Shown here: positions 32,684-40,228 of the stretch, one piece after another
How the letters are laid out: each line of letters opens with the position of its first letter
How positions within the stretch are numbered: the first letter of the stretch is position 1
Origin: Gemmatimonadaceae bacterium
GTDB taxonomy: Bacteria; Gemmatimonadota; Gemmatimonadetes; Gemmatimonadales; Gemmatimonadaceae
Assembly (NCBI GenBank): GCA_019745365.1
Contig: JAIETI010000053.1
Span: forward strand, 1 to 47,578
Reading direction: 5' to 3'
DNA length: 47,578 nt
Program-made: the position numbers and the translations under genes
Notes under the pieces: model-generated
Database searches by the model: none
What the model saw: the letters and a program-made list of their open reading frames with translations, nothing else
Told to the model about the DNA's origin: nothing

Positions 32684-33362
32684 TCGCCGCCACCACCGCG
32701 GCCGTGTCCGCGAGATCGAGAAAGACCGCCGCGGGGGCGTGCGACGCGAGTTCGTCGACCGAGTACGAACCGGTGGCGACCGCGATCGCGCGTGCCCCGA
32801 CCCCGCGTCCACAATGGATGTCCGCCGGCGTGTCGCCGATGATCACCAGCGATTCACCTGGAACCGGCCGCCCGAGATGGGCGGCGGCACGCGCTTGAAC
32901 GATGGGCGGCAAGCCCGGGCGCTCCTCATGATCGGTACCGAACGCGCCCAGCACAAACCGATCCGGATCGATCCCCGCCGCCCGGAGCTTCACATGCGCG
33001 CCTTCCACGATGTTCCCGGTAAGGAGTGCGAGCACGCAGTCCTCCCGCGCCTCGACCGCATCGAGGAGCGCGGGAATCCCCGGAAGCACTCCCGCATCGG
33101 TGTCCGGTCGCTGCACTTCGTCGGCGAGCCGTTCGAGATAGCGCGCGAACACCCCTTCCATCCCCGCCTCGATGCGTGCATCATCGATCCCCTCCATCCG
33201 CATCGCTTCGCGCACGATCTGCCGATCGGTCTTCCCGTCATACCGATAGCCGCTCGCGCCGCGGGTGCCGAAGGCCTCCTCGAGCGCCACCTCCATCGCG
33301 CGACGCCCCGCGCCGCCGCTCCGCAGCAACGTCCCATCGATATCGAACAGGACGATCTTCAT
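32673..33362 (-). CDS. HAD-family phosphatase, phosphoglycolate phosphatase-like
   Basis: The 229-residue protein has all HAD motifs: nucleophile FDIDGTLLRS at residues 6-15, LLTGN (motif II Thr), the lysine region, and GDTPADIHCG (motif IV acids). The helical cap between about residues 15 and 95 is of the C1 type seen in phosphoglycolate phosphatases and related enzymes. Specificity cannot be read from sequence. The ATG at 33362 shares bases with the stop of the EamA transporter gene (TGATG). It is followed by the CYTH gene with an overlap, suggesting linked nucleotide or phosphate-ester metabolism (inference). Confidence 0.85.
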   Translation of the reverse strand: MKIVLFDIDGTLLRSGGAGRRAMEVALEEAFGTRGASGYRYDGKTDRQIVREAMRMEGIDDARIEAGMEGVFARYLERLADEVQRPDTDAGVLPGIPALLDAVEAREDCVLALLTGNIVEGAHVKLRAAGIDPDRFVLGAFGTDHEERPGLPPIVQARAAAHLGRPVPGESLVIIGDTPADIHCGRGVGARAIAVATGSYSVDELASHAPAAVFLDLADTAAVVAAIAS

Positions 33363-34255
33363 CGCCGGGAGAGCAAGAGTCCACCGATCACCGCCGCGCC
33401 ACCGGTCACCTGCCAGGCGGTCGGCACCTCTGCGAGTACAAGCCACGCGACGACCATCGCGATCACCGGTTGAAGATTCGCATACATCGCCGTGCGCGTC
33501 GGTCCGAGGACGCGTACCCCACGATACCAGAACAGATACGCGAGCACGAGCGCCACGATCCCCGAATACGCCAACGCGCCGTAGACACTCAGTGGGAGCG
33601 ACGTCCACGCCGCGCGCGCGATCGCGGGCGATGCGATGAGCGCGAGTGGGATCGTCCCGCCGAGGAGCGTGTACGCCGCCACATGCACGCTCTCGATCCG
33701 GTGCGTCATCGGTTTGAGCAGCACCGTGTACGCGGCCCACGCGACGCACGCGGTCAGGACCAAGAGATCGCCGCGGATGTCGGTATCGCCGACGTGTCCC
33801 GTCGCGCTCCCGAGCACCACCAAGCTGAGTCCGAGGATCGAACACGCAATCCCGATCACCTGCTTCGCGGCAAGGCGTTCGATCCCGGCGATGCGCCCCG
33901 CGATGCCGATGAAGGCAGGGCTCGCCGCGATCATGAGCGACGCATTCCCCGCGCGCGTGAGCGAGAGCCCGGTCACGAAGAGCAACTGATAGATGCAGTG
34001 CCCGATCACACCGAGCGCCATCAACCGGCGCTGATCCGCGACGGAGGGGCGCGTCTCGCGGCGCCACCACGCCAGTCCCATTAGCGCCGCTGTGCCGACG
34101 ACGAGTCGCACGCCGTTGAACGCGAGCGGTTCCATCATCCGCGTCGCGTACTTCATGACCGAGAAATTCACCCCCCAGATCGTCGCCATCAGGACGAGGA
34201 GGAGATCCGTCGTCCCGAAGGCGCGAGGGGCGGTGGTCGAAGAGGGCGCCGACAT
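33359..34255 (-). CDS. EamA/DMT-family transporter
   Basis: The 298-residue protein has ten predicted membrane helices arranged as two EamA repeats. The first runs from LLLVLMATIWGVNFSVMKYA to the GLSLTRAGNASLMIAASPAF region; the second starts at LLVLTACVAWAAYTVLLKP and ends in VTGGAAVIGGLLLSRR. DMT carriers export amino acids, nucleobases and other metabolites, or import some; the substrate is not predictable. It is the first gene of the minus-strand operon and diverges from the DUF6941-like gene across 62 bases. Confidence 0.9.
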   Translation of the reverse strand: MSAPSSTTAPRAFGTTDLLLVLMATIWGVNFSVMKYATRMMEPLAFNGVRLVVGTAALMGLAWWRRETRPSVADQRRLMALGVIGHCIYQLLFVTGLSLTRAGNASLMIAASPAFIGIAGRIAGIERLAAKQVIGIACSILGLSLVVLGSATGHVGDTDIRGDLLVLTACVAWAAYTVLLKPMTHRIESVHVAAYTLLGGTIPLALIASPAIARAAWTSLPLSVYGALAYSGIVALVLAYLFWYRGVRVLGPTRTAMYANLQPVIAMVVAWLVLAEVPTAWQVTGGAAVIGGLLLSRR

Positions 34256-34262
34256 TCTATGG

Positions 34263-34268
34263 AACGTA
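34263..34268 (-). promoter_or_regulatory. Putative -10 element for the EamA gene
   Basis: On the minus strand TACGTT ends 7 bases before the ATG at 34255, implying a transcript starting at the start codon. No clear -35 or Shine-Dalgarno is seen. Confidence 0.35.
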
Positions 34269-34305
34269 ACACCCCGAGCCGTTCCGCTCGCCGTCGTCGC
34301 GGGCG

Positions 34306-34311
34306 TAGCTT
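34306..34311 (+). promoter_or_regulatory. Putative -10 element for the DUF6941-like gene
   Basis: TAGCTT ends 6 bases before the ATG at 34318, with a poor -35 (TTCCGC, 34282-34287) 18 bases upstream. The spacing predicts a leaderless mRNA. It faces the EamA -10 element in the same 62-base gap. Confidence 0.4.
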
Positions 34312-34317
34312 TCCGGG

Positions 34318-34752
34318 ATGTACGTCTCTTTCGCGCTCTTCGCCGACGCGGCGAACCTCTCCCAAGAAGGGAAGCTCAACATCCTCGGCGTGTTCGACGC
34401 GCTCCAAGTCGCGGCCGTCCCCGCCGTCCATCCGCGCGCCACACTCGTGGTACGCCTCAAGGCCGAGCCCGACGACGGCGGGGTGCACTCCCTCGCCTTC
34501 GCGTGGACCAACCCGGATGGGGAAGAGCTCTGGTCGAGCAGCGGCGAGGTCGAGGTCGGCACTCCGCCGCCCGGGACGTTCGAGGTCGATATCCCGATCG
34601 TCGCGTCGATCGACCTTCCGGTCGCGGCGAGCGGGACGCACCTGATGCGCGTGATGCTCGACGGCGAGCTGCGGGCCGAGGTCGCGTTGCATGTGCGCGT
34701 GGGGACCGCGCTCGGTGCGCCGATCGCGGCGCCGGGTGTGCTGCTGAGCTAG
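34318..34752 (+). CDS. DUF6941-like conserved protein
   Basis: The 144-residue protein begins MYVSFALFADAANLSQEGKLNILGVFD, the hallmark of a small conserved family (DUF6941) of unknown function, followed by a HPRATLVVRL strand and a beta-sandwich pattern to the end. There is no signal peptide or membrane segment, so it is probably cytoplasmic. It is monocistronic. Its TAG stop lies in the palindrome CTAG and overlaps the stop of the convergent P1 peptidase gene, leaving no room for a terminator between them. Confidence 0.75.
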   Translation: MYVSFALFADAANLSQEGKLNILGVFDALQVAAVPAVHPRATLVVRLKAEPDDGGVHSLAFAWTNPDGEELWSSSGEVEVGTPPPGTFEVDIPIVASIDLPVAASGTHLMRVMLDGELRAEVALHVRVGTALGAPIAAPGVLLS

Positions 34753-35705
34753 TCGGCGAGCCCCGGGATGCCGTCGCGGCCGCGGGCGAGCCGCACCGCG
34801 CGTTCGATCGCCGCTTCCAGTGCCTGCACCGCCAAGAGTTCGATGGCGAGCGGCTCCGCGCTCGGCCCCTCGAGTGGTGCGAGCGCGAACACGATGTCCC
34901 CGTCCCAGCTGGTGCCCGCGGGACGGATACGGCGATGGAACGCGGCGGTCGCGGCCTGGGCCACGTTGTGGAGCGCGGTGCGTGGGAGTGCGGCACTGAG
35001 TGCGACGACGGCGATCGTCGTGTTGCTCCCGGCGGGGAACGACGTCGCAGGGGCCGCGTGTTCGAGCGCGGCGACCGTGCCGATGAGCGCTCCATCCGCC
35101 CCGCGTACCCCAGCGATCGGGCCGCCGTTGGCATCGCAGACATCACCGAAGGCATTCACCGCGGCGAGCGCGACGGCGTGGTGACCGTGACCTGAAGCGG
35201 ACGCGATCCCGATGCCGCCCTTCATCGCGCCCGCGGCGCCGCGTGCCTTTCCGACGGTGAGTCCGGTGCCGGCGCCGACGCTGCCCTCGGCGATCCCACT
35301 ACCTCGCGCAGCCTCGCACGCGCTGAACCCCATCGCGGCGTCGGGACGCGCGTCGAAGCGACCGCAGGGCTTGAGATCGAAGAGCACCGCGCCCGGTACG
35401 ATCGGGACCACACCGCCGCCGACGGCGAAGCCGCGCCCCTGTGCTTCGTGCCAGCGCATCACGCCCGCGGCCGCGTCGAGTCCGTAGGCCGATCCGCCCG
35501 CGATCAGGAGCGCGTCCACACGGTCGACGGTCGCCGCCGGATCGAGGAGTGCGAGTTCGCGCGTGCCGGTCGCGCGCCCGATCACCGCGGCGGCGGCACG
35601 GAATGGGCCGTCCGCGCCGCGGATGACCGTGCACCCGGTGGCACCCGCGTCGTCGGTCGCGTGCCCGACGACGAGCCCGAGCGAACCGAAGGTGGCGGTG
35701 GTCAC
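34749..35705 (-). CDS. P1 family (S58, DmpA-like) aminopeptidase
   Basis: The 318-residue protein is an Ntn-fold self-processing peptidase of the P1/S58 family. It starts at GTG 35705 with TTATFGSLGLVVGHATDD, followed by GCTVIRG, LLIAGGSAYGLDAAAGVMRW, GAVLFDL, GSVGAGTGLTVGK, GGIGIAS, and the probable autocleavage site in GSNTTIAVVAL, where a Ser or Thr becomes the new N-terminal nucleophile. Relatives release N-terminal residues from peptides, often beta-amino or D-residues. The GTG overlaps the TGA of the zinc-ribbon gene by 4 bases. A longer frame reaching 35798 reads through that gene out of frame and is rejected. Confidence 0.88.
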   Translation of the reverse strand: MTTATFGSLGLVVGHATDDAGATGCTVIRGADGPFRAAAAVIGRATGTRELALLDPAATVDRVDALLIAGGSAYGLDAAAGVMRWHEAQGRGFAVGGGVVPIVPGAVLFDLKPCGRFDARPDAAMGFSACEAARGSGIAEGSVGAGTGLTVGKARGAAGAMKGGIGIASASGHGHHAVALAAVNAFGDVCDANGGPIAGVRGADGALIGTVAALEHAAPATSFPAGSNTTIAVVALSAALPRTALHNVAQAATAAFHRRIRPAGTSWDGDIVFALAPLEGPSAEPLAIELLAVQALEAAIERAVRLARGRDGIPGLAD

Positions 35706-35875
35706 GCGGGGGGCGCGGTGCGCGGTGCGGTTGGCGCGCAGTCGCGGCAGCGCGTGATCCCACGCAACGTGCACACCACGCACACGAAGGTGCCGCATCC
35801 TTCGCAGGGGTACCCTTCCGAGGCGCGCTCCTCATTGCCGCAGGCGCGGCAGATCATCCGGTCAGTCGTGCTCAT
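35702..35875 (-). CDS. Small zinc-ribbon protein, 57 residues
   Basis: ATG 35875 opens a 57-residue frame with four CxxC pairs: CRAC, CEGC, CVVC and CRDC, enough for two zinc ribbons or one binuclear site, then a Pro/Ala tail. It has GC-rich codon use and ends in a TGA overlapping the GTG of the P1 peptidase. It follows the NtrC-like regulator by 26 bases. I do not recognise the family. A role as a zinc-binding adaptor for the peptidase or a nucleic-acid binder is possible, but only context supports either. Confidence 0.72.
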   Translation of the reverse strand: MSTTDRMICRACGNEERASEGYPCEGCGTFVCVVCTLRGITRCRDCAPTAPRTAPPA

Positions 35876-35901
35876 CGTCGTCGCTCCGAAGGCCGATCGG
35901 G

Positions 35902-37257
35902 TCAGCTGCGGTCGAGTGTCTTCTCGTTCAGGTCGAACTCACGGATCTTCTTGATCAACGTCGCGCGGGAGATGCCGAGCTCGCGCGCCGCGTGGGTCCG
36001 ATTGAAGCTGTTGGCGCGGAGCGTGCGATCGATATGGGCGCGCTCCACCTCGAGCAACGAGCGCGGGACGTGGTGGTTCACATTCGCCCCGGTCGCGTGC
36101 TGCACCTCGCGCGGGAGATGGACCGCGTCGATGACCTCGCCGTCCTTCGCGAGGAGTCCGGCACGCTCGAGCACGTTGCGGAGTTCGCGGACATTGCCGG
36201 GCCAGCCATACCGAAGGACGCAATCCAGCGCCGCCTCGGTGAGCTGGTTCGGCATCCCGGGGACGGCCGGTGCGAGCTCGTCGAGCAGTCGCGCGATGAG
36301 ATCGAGGAGATCCTCACGCGTGCGGGCGCGGAGCGGAGGGAGGAGGATCGGCATGACCGAGAGGCGATAGTACAGATCCTCGCGGAAGCGTCCGGCCTGG
36401 ACCGCCGCCGCGAGCGCCTTACTCGTCGCCGCGATCACGCGCACGTTCGGCACGATCTCCTCCGTCCCGCCCACGCGGCGGAACCCCTTCCCTTCGAGCA
36501 CGCGCAGGAGCTTCGGCTGGAGCAGCGGGTCGAGGTCGCCGATCTCGTCGAGGAAGACTGTGCCGCCATCGGCGAGCTCGAACACACCCGGGCGCGCGGC
36601 ACGCCCCGTCGCACTACTCCCTTCCACGCCGAACAACTCGGAGTCGAGCGAGTCGGCGGTGAGTGCCGCGCAGTTGATCGAGACGAACGGCCCGGATGAC
36701 CGCGAACTCTTGGCGTGGAGCATCTCGGCCACGCGCCCCTTCCCGGTGCCCGGCTCGCCGAGGATGAGCGCCGTCGTGCGTTCGCTCGTGGCGAGGAGTT
36801 CGACCTGACCGGCGAGCTCGCGCATCGCGGGCGACACGCCGAAGGGCGCCGCGGCTTGCCCGCGTCGATCGGTGACGTACTGGTTCAGCTTCCGGAGCCG
36901 CGCCTTCTCGAGCGCGCGCTCCGCGGCGGCCCCGAGATGCTTCAGGTCCACGGGCTTCGTGAGGAAGTTCTCGGCGCCCTGTTGCAACGCATCGACCGCC
37001 ATCGGGACATCGCCGAATGCGGTGACCATGACCACCACGGGGTGCGACTCGCGGATCTTCGCGAGCACGTCGAAGCCCGTCATATCGGGGAGTCGGACGT
37101 CGAGCAGAACGAGGTCTGGCCGCGACCGCTGGAACGCCTCGATCCCGTCCGCGCCGGTATGCGCGACCGAGACGGTATGGGCCCCTTCGTGGCGGAAGTA
37201 CATCGCGAAGGCGTTCGCGATCGCGACTTCGTCGTCGATGATCAGGATACTGGCCAT
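35902..37257 (-). CDS. NtrC-like response regulator with AAA+ and Fis-type HTH, atypical GAFTGA loop
   Basis: The 451-residue protein has a receiver domain (acid pair D8-D9, phosphoacceptor D53 in LLDVRLPD, lysine in LTKPVD), a sigma-54-activator-type AAA+ domain (Walker A GEPGTGKG, Walker B GGTVFLDEIGDL, sensor region FREDLYYRLSVMPI), and a C-terminal Fis-like HTH (NRTHAARELGISRATLIKKI). The L1 loop that touches sigma-54 is abnormal: the GAFTGA position reads SSATGR, without the essential Phe. It may therefore act without sigma-54, as TyrR- or HupR-like members do. It starts 4 bases after the histidine kinase stop, forming a kinase-regulator pair. Confidence 0.9.
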   Translation of the reverse strand: MASILIIDDEVAIANAFAMYFRHEGAHTVSVAHTGADGIEAFQRSRPDLVLLDVRLPDMTGFDVLAKIRESHPVVVMVTAFGDVPMAVDALQQGAENFLTKPVDLKHLGAAAERALEKARLRKLNQYVTDRRGQAAAPFGVSPAMRELAGQVELLATSERTTALILGEPGTGKGRVAEMLHAKSSRSSGPFVSINCAALTADSLDSELFGVEGSSATGRAARPGVFELADGGTVFLDEIGDLDPLLQPKLLRVLEGKGFRRVGGTEEIVPNVRVIAATSKALAAAVQAGRFREDLYYRLSVMPILLPPLRARTREDLLDLIARLLDELAPAVPGMPNQLTEAALDCVLRYGWPGNVRELRNVLERAGLLAKDGEVIDAVHLPREVQHATGANVNHHVPRSLLEVERAHIDRTLRANSFNRTHAARELGISRATLIKKIREFDLNEKTLDRS

Positions 37258-37261
37258 GGCG

Positions 37262-40165
37262 TCAGCGCGTGGTAGGAGACGCGGCGTCGTACACGGGGAG
37301 GCGTACCTCGAAGGTCGCGCCCTGCCCAGGGATCGAGTGGACGGAGAGCGTCCCCCCGTGTTCGCGGACGATGCCGTCACTGATGGAAAGACCGAGGCCG
37401 GTGCCGATGCCGCGGGGTTTCGTGGTATAGAACGGGTTGAAGATGTGCGGGAGATGCTCGGGCGGGATCCCGGGTCCAGAGTCGCGCACGCTCGCGACCA
37501 ACTCCGCCCCGTCGACCACGACGCGCACCACGATGCGGCGTGGTGGTGGTGCCGCGACCAACGCCTGCTCGGCGTTCGCGAGCAGATTGATGAAGACCTG
37601 CTGCAGCTGGAACGGGTCCGCCCAGGTGAGTGGAAGACCTTCCGCGAACTCGGTCTCGAGCGCGATCTCCTGCAGCCGGAGCGGGTAGCGCCGGAGCTCC
37701 AGCGTGTCGACCATCACCTGTCGCACATCGGTCGGCATCTTCTCGGGCGGGTTCTGCCGCGCGAAGGTGAGGAGTTTGGTGACGATCCGCGCCGCGCGTT
37801 TCGCCTCAGTGACGATCGTCTCCGTGGCGCGCCGCTGATCCTCGTGCGTCCCCTGCCCCGACATGAGGATCTGCGCGTAGGCCAGGATCCCGGCGAGCGG
37901 GGTGTTCACCTCGTGCGCGACGCCGCCGACCAACTCGCCGAGTGCGGCCAGCTTGTCGCGCCGCGCCAGCTGCTCGAACAGGCGTCGCTCCTCGGTGACG
38001 TCGCGGAAGATCGCCACGGCACCGGTGACGCGATCGCCCTCGGTGATCGGTGCCGTGACGACGGTCGCGATCCCGGGGCGCTGTTCTTCGTGATCGAAGT
38101 AGGTCACCTGCACACGCTGCGGGTGCCCCCCCATCGTCTCGACGAAGAGCTTCCACACCGTCGCCTGCTCGCCCGGCTCGGTCATCTCCTGGAACGGCCG
38201 ACCCAGCACGGCATCGCGCGTCCGCCCAACGACGCGGAGGAAGGCGCTGTTCGCCGAGGTGAGGTGGCCCTCCTCGTCGACGGTGCAGATGGCATCGGTC
38301 GCCGCCTCGATCACACGCGCGTATTGCGCCTCCGCGCGCTCGAGCGCGAGCGCGCGTTCGCGTTCGTCGGTCACGTCGCGCACGATCGCGAGCAGTCCGT
38401 CGGGTTGCCCGGCGCGTCGGAGCGGTGCGGTCACCGCACTCGCGAGTCGACGCTCGCCGTCCTTGCGGTAGGCGTGGAACTCGACACGCCGCGTGTCGCC
38501 GGCGAGCGTGGCCCGGACCACGTCGAGCAGCATCGCGGCCTCGGCGGGCTCGATGAACGGCACGATGCTGTGCCCAACCATCTCCGCGCGGGTGAACCCC
38601 ATCATCGCCGCGCCGGCGGGATTGATCGAGGTGAAGCGTGCTTCGCGGTCGATGGTCACGATCGCGTCAGGGGCGAGCGTGACGAGGTCATCGAGCGTGT
38701 CGGTCGCACGCTGCGCCGCCTCGCGTGCCGCGTGGATCGCCGTGACATCGTCCAACGAGACCACGGCACCGCCCGCCGGATGCGGCGCGGCGACACCTTC
38801 GAGACGGCGCCCATTGGCCGCACGGAGGATCTCGAAGCGCGTGGTGCGCCCTTCGTCGCAGGCGCCGACGAGGGCCGCCGCGAACGCGGAGTCCGTCGCC
38901 TCGCCCTCGACGAGCTCCACGAGGGCGCACCCATCGATCGACTGATCCACACTGAGCATCGCGCGCAACGACGCGTTCGAACGGATCACGCGCCCTTCAC
39001 CATCGAGCACGGCGACGCCGCTCGGGATCGCATCGAACGCCACCGAGGTCTCGGCCTCGGCCGTCGTCGCTTCGGCGAAGAGGCGCGCGTTCTCGAGTGC
39101 GACCGCGATCGTCGTCGCGAGGCGCTGGAGCACACGCGCGTCGTCCTCGGTGAACGGCTCGGCGCGATTGAACACCCCCAAGGTCCCGTTCACGCCGGTC
39201 GGCGTGATCAGAGGTGCGAGCATCACGTTCGACATCTGCACGTGGTCCACCGCGTGCCGATACGCATCCGAATCGACGGTCACGTCGTTCGCGATCACCG
39301 TGCGCGCCTCGGTCACGGCGCGGCCCGCGATCGACGATTCGATCGGCACGTACATCCCGATCAACGGCTCGGCTGCGCCCTCGCCCGCGAGCACGTGCAG
39401 GTAGCACTCCTGTCGCACGGCGACATCCGCCCCCTCGACGCCGAAGAGCCCCATCGCCTGCCGGAGCCCGAGGCGGAGCACATCCGCCAGCCGGAGCGAG
39501 CCGTTCACCGCAGCGGCCACGCTCGCGAGTGCATCCGCGATGCGGCGCTCACGCTGACTCTCCGCGAACAGCGCCGCGTTCGCCAGCGCGAGCGCGGCGA
39601 GGCGACCGGTGGACGCCACGAGCTCCGGCACATCGTCGTCGAGGGGGGTCGCGACCCGCTCCCATACCGCGATCACCCCAGAGAGTGACCGCCCATGCAG
39701 CATCGGGACCGCGAGCATCGCGCCGCGCTCCGCCGATCGCTCCCCCTGTTGGACGCGGGCCGTGCGGGCGGCTTCGGCGATCGCCGCGCGGACATAATCC
39801 GGGGCGCTCTCAGGATCCTCCGACGCCTCGCTCCGGCAGATGCAGGGTGCATCCGACGTTCCGGGCGACTCGGTGAGCGACACCGCGACGCCGGCGCTCC
39901 CGAGCAGGCGCCAGAGCTGCTCGCAGAGCGCACTGGCGATCTCACTCCGGTCGAGCGTCCGGATCAGCGACGCGCTGATCTCCTGCGCCCGCGCGAGGCG
40001 TGCGATCCGCCCCTCGGTTCTCCGCAGCTGCTCTTCGACCGAATCCATATAGGTAGCGGCGCGCGCCGCGTCCGCAGTCTCAAGACTGCGCAACGCCGCA
40101 CGCCACGTGGGCGCGGGATCAGTCGGCACGGAGCCGGATGAGGTGAACTCAGTCATGACGGGCAT
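37262..40165 (-). CDS. Soluble sensor histidine kinase with two GAF and three PAS domains
   Basis: The 967-residue protein (ATG 40165; an alternative at 40156 removes three residues) has no signal or membrane helix. After a coiled coil come GAF-like domains at about 65-200 and 215-370, PAS domains at about 380-480, 495-610 and 615-735, a HisKA domain with the phosphorylated His in GGVAHEVNTPLAG, and HATPase_c with INLLANAEQAL, VRDSGPGIP and GTGLGLSI. GAF and PAS domains may bind small ligands, nucleotides or cofactors; no haem- or flavin-specific motif is evident. Its partner is the NtrC-like regulator 4 bases downstream. Confidence 0.92.
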   Translation of the reverse strand: MPVMTEFTSSGSVPTDPAPTWRAALRSLETADAARAATYMDSVEEQLRRTEGRIARLARAQEISASLIRTLDRSEIASALCEQLWRLLGSAGVAVSLTESPGTSDAPCICRSEASEDPESAPDYVRAAIAEAARTARVQQGERSAERGAMLAVPMLHGRSLSGVIAVWERVATPLDDDVPELVASTGRLAALALANAALFAESQRERRIADALASVAAAVNGSLRLADVLRLGLRQAMGLFGVEGADVAVRQECYLHVLAGEGAAEPLIGMYVPIESSIAGRAVTEARTVIANDVTVDSDAYRHAVDHVQMSNVMLAPLITPTGVNGTLGVFNRAEPFTEDDARVLQRLATTIAVALENARLFAEATTAEAETSVAFDAIPSGVAVLDGEGRVIRSNASLRAMLSVDQSIDGCALVELVEGEATDSAFAAALVGACDEGRTTRFEILRAANGRRLEGVAAPHPAGGAVVSLDDVTAIHAAREAAQRATDTLDDLVTLAPDAIVTIDREARFTSINPAGAAMMGFTRAEMVGHSIVPFIEPAEAAMLLDVVRATLAGDTRRVEFHAYRKDGERRLASAVTAPLRRAGQPDGLLAIVRDVTDERERALALERAEAQYARVIEAATDAICTVDEEGHLTSANSAFLRVVGRTRDAVLGRPFQEMTEPGEQATVWKLFVETMGGHPQRVQVTYFDHEEQRPGIATVVTAPITEGDRVTGAVAIFRDVTEERRLFEQLARRDKLAALGELVGGVAHEVNTPLAGILAYAQILMSGQGTHEDQRRATETIVTEAKRAARIVTKLLTFARQNPPEKMPTDVRQVMVDTLELRRYPLRLQEIALETEFAEGLPLTWADPFQLQQVFINLLANAEQALVAAPPPRRIVVRVVVDGAELVASVRDSGPGIPPEHLPHIFNPFYTTKPRGIGTGLGLSISDGIVREHGGTLSVHSIPGQGATFEVRLPVYDAASPTTR

Positions 40166-40190
40166 GTGTCACAGGACGCGACACCGTCCA

Positions 40191-40219
40191 ACGTTACGGC
40201 AGGCCGCACGGGGAATCAA
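40191..40219 (-). promoter_or_regulatory. Promoter of the histidine kinase-regulator operon
   Basis: On the minus strand TTGATT (40219-40214) and TAACGT (40196-40191) are exactly 17 bases apart, the best sigma-70-type match in the window, 25 bases before the ATG at 40165. It lies in the 63-base gap after the tamB stop. A weak dyad (GTGTC...GACAC) sits between the -10 and the start. Confidence 0.6.
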
Positions 40220-40228
40220 CGCGGGAGG

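Noticed and set aside
32684-34070. Extended starts for the CYTH and HAD genes
   Set aside because: The extensions only read neighbouring genes out of frame. Conserved motifs begin at 32683 and 33362.
36872-39688. 938-residue plus-strand frame opposite the histidine kinase
   Set aside because: It is rich in Arg/His/Asp with no motif. The minus strand holds intact GAF, PAS, HisKA and ATPase domains.
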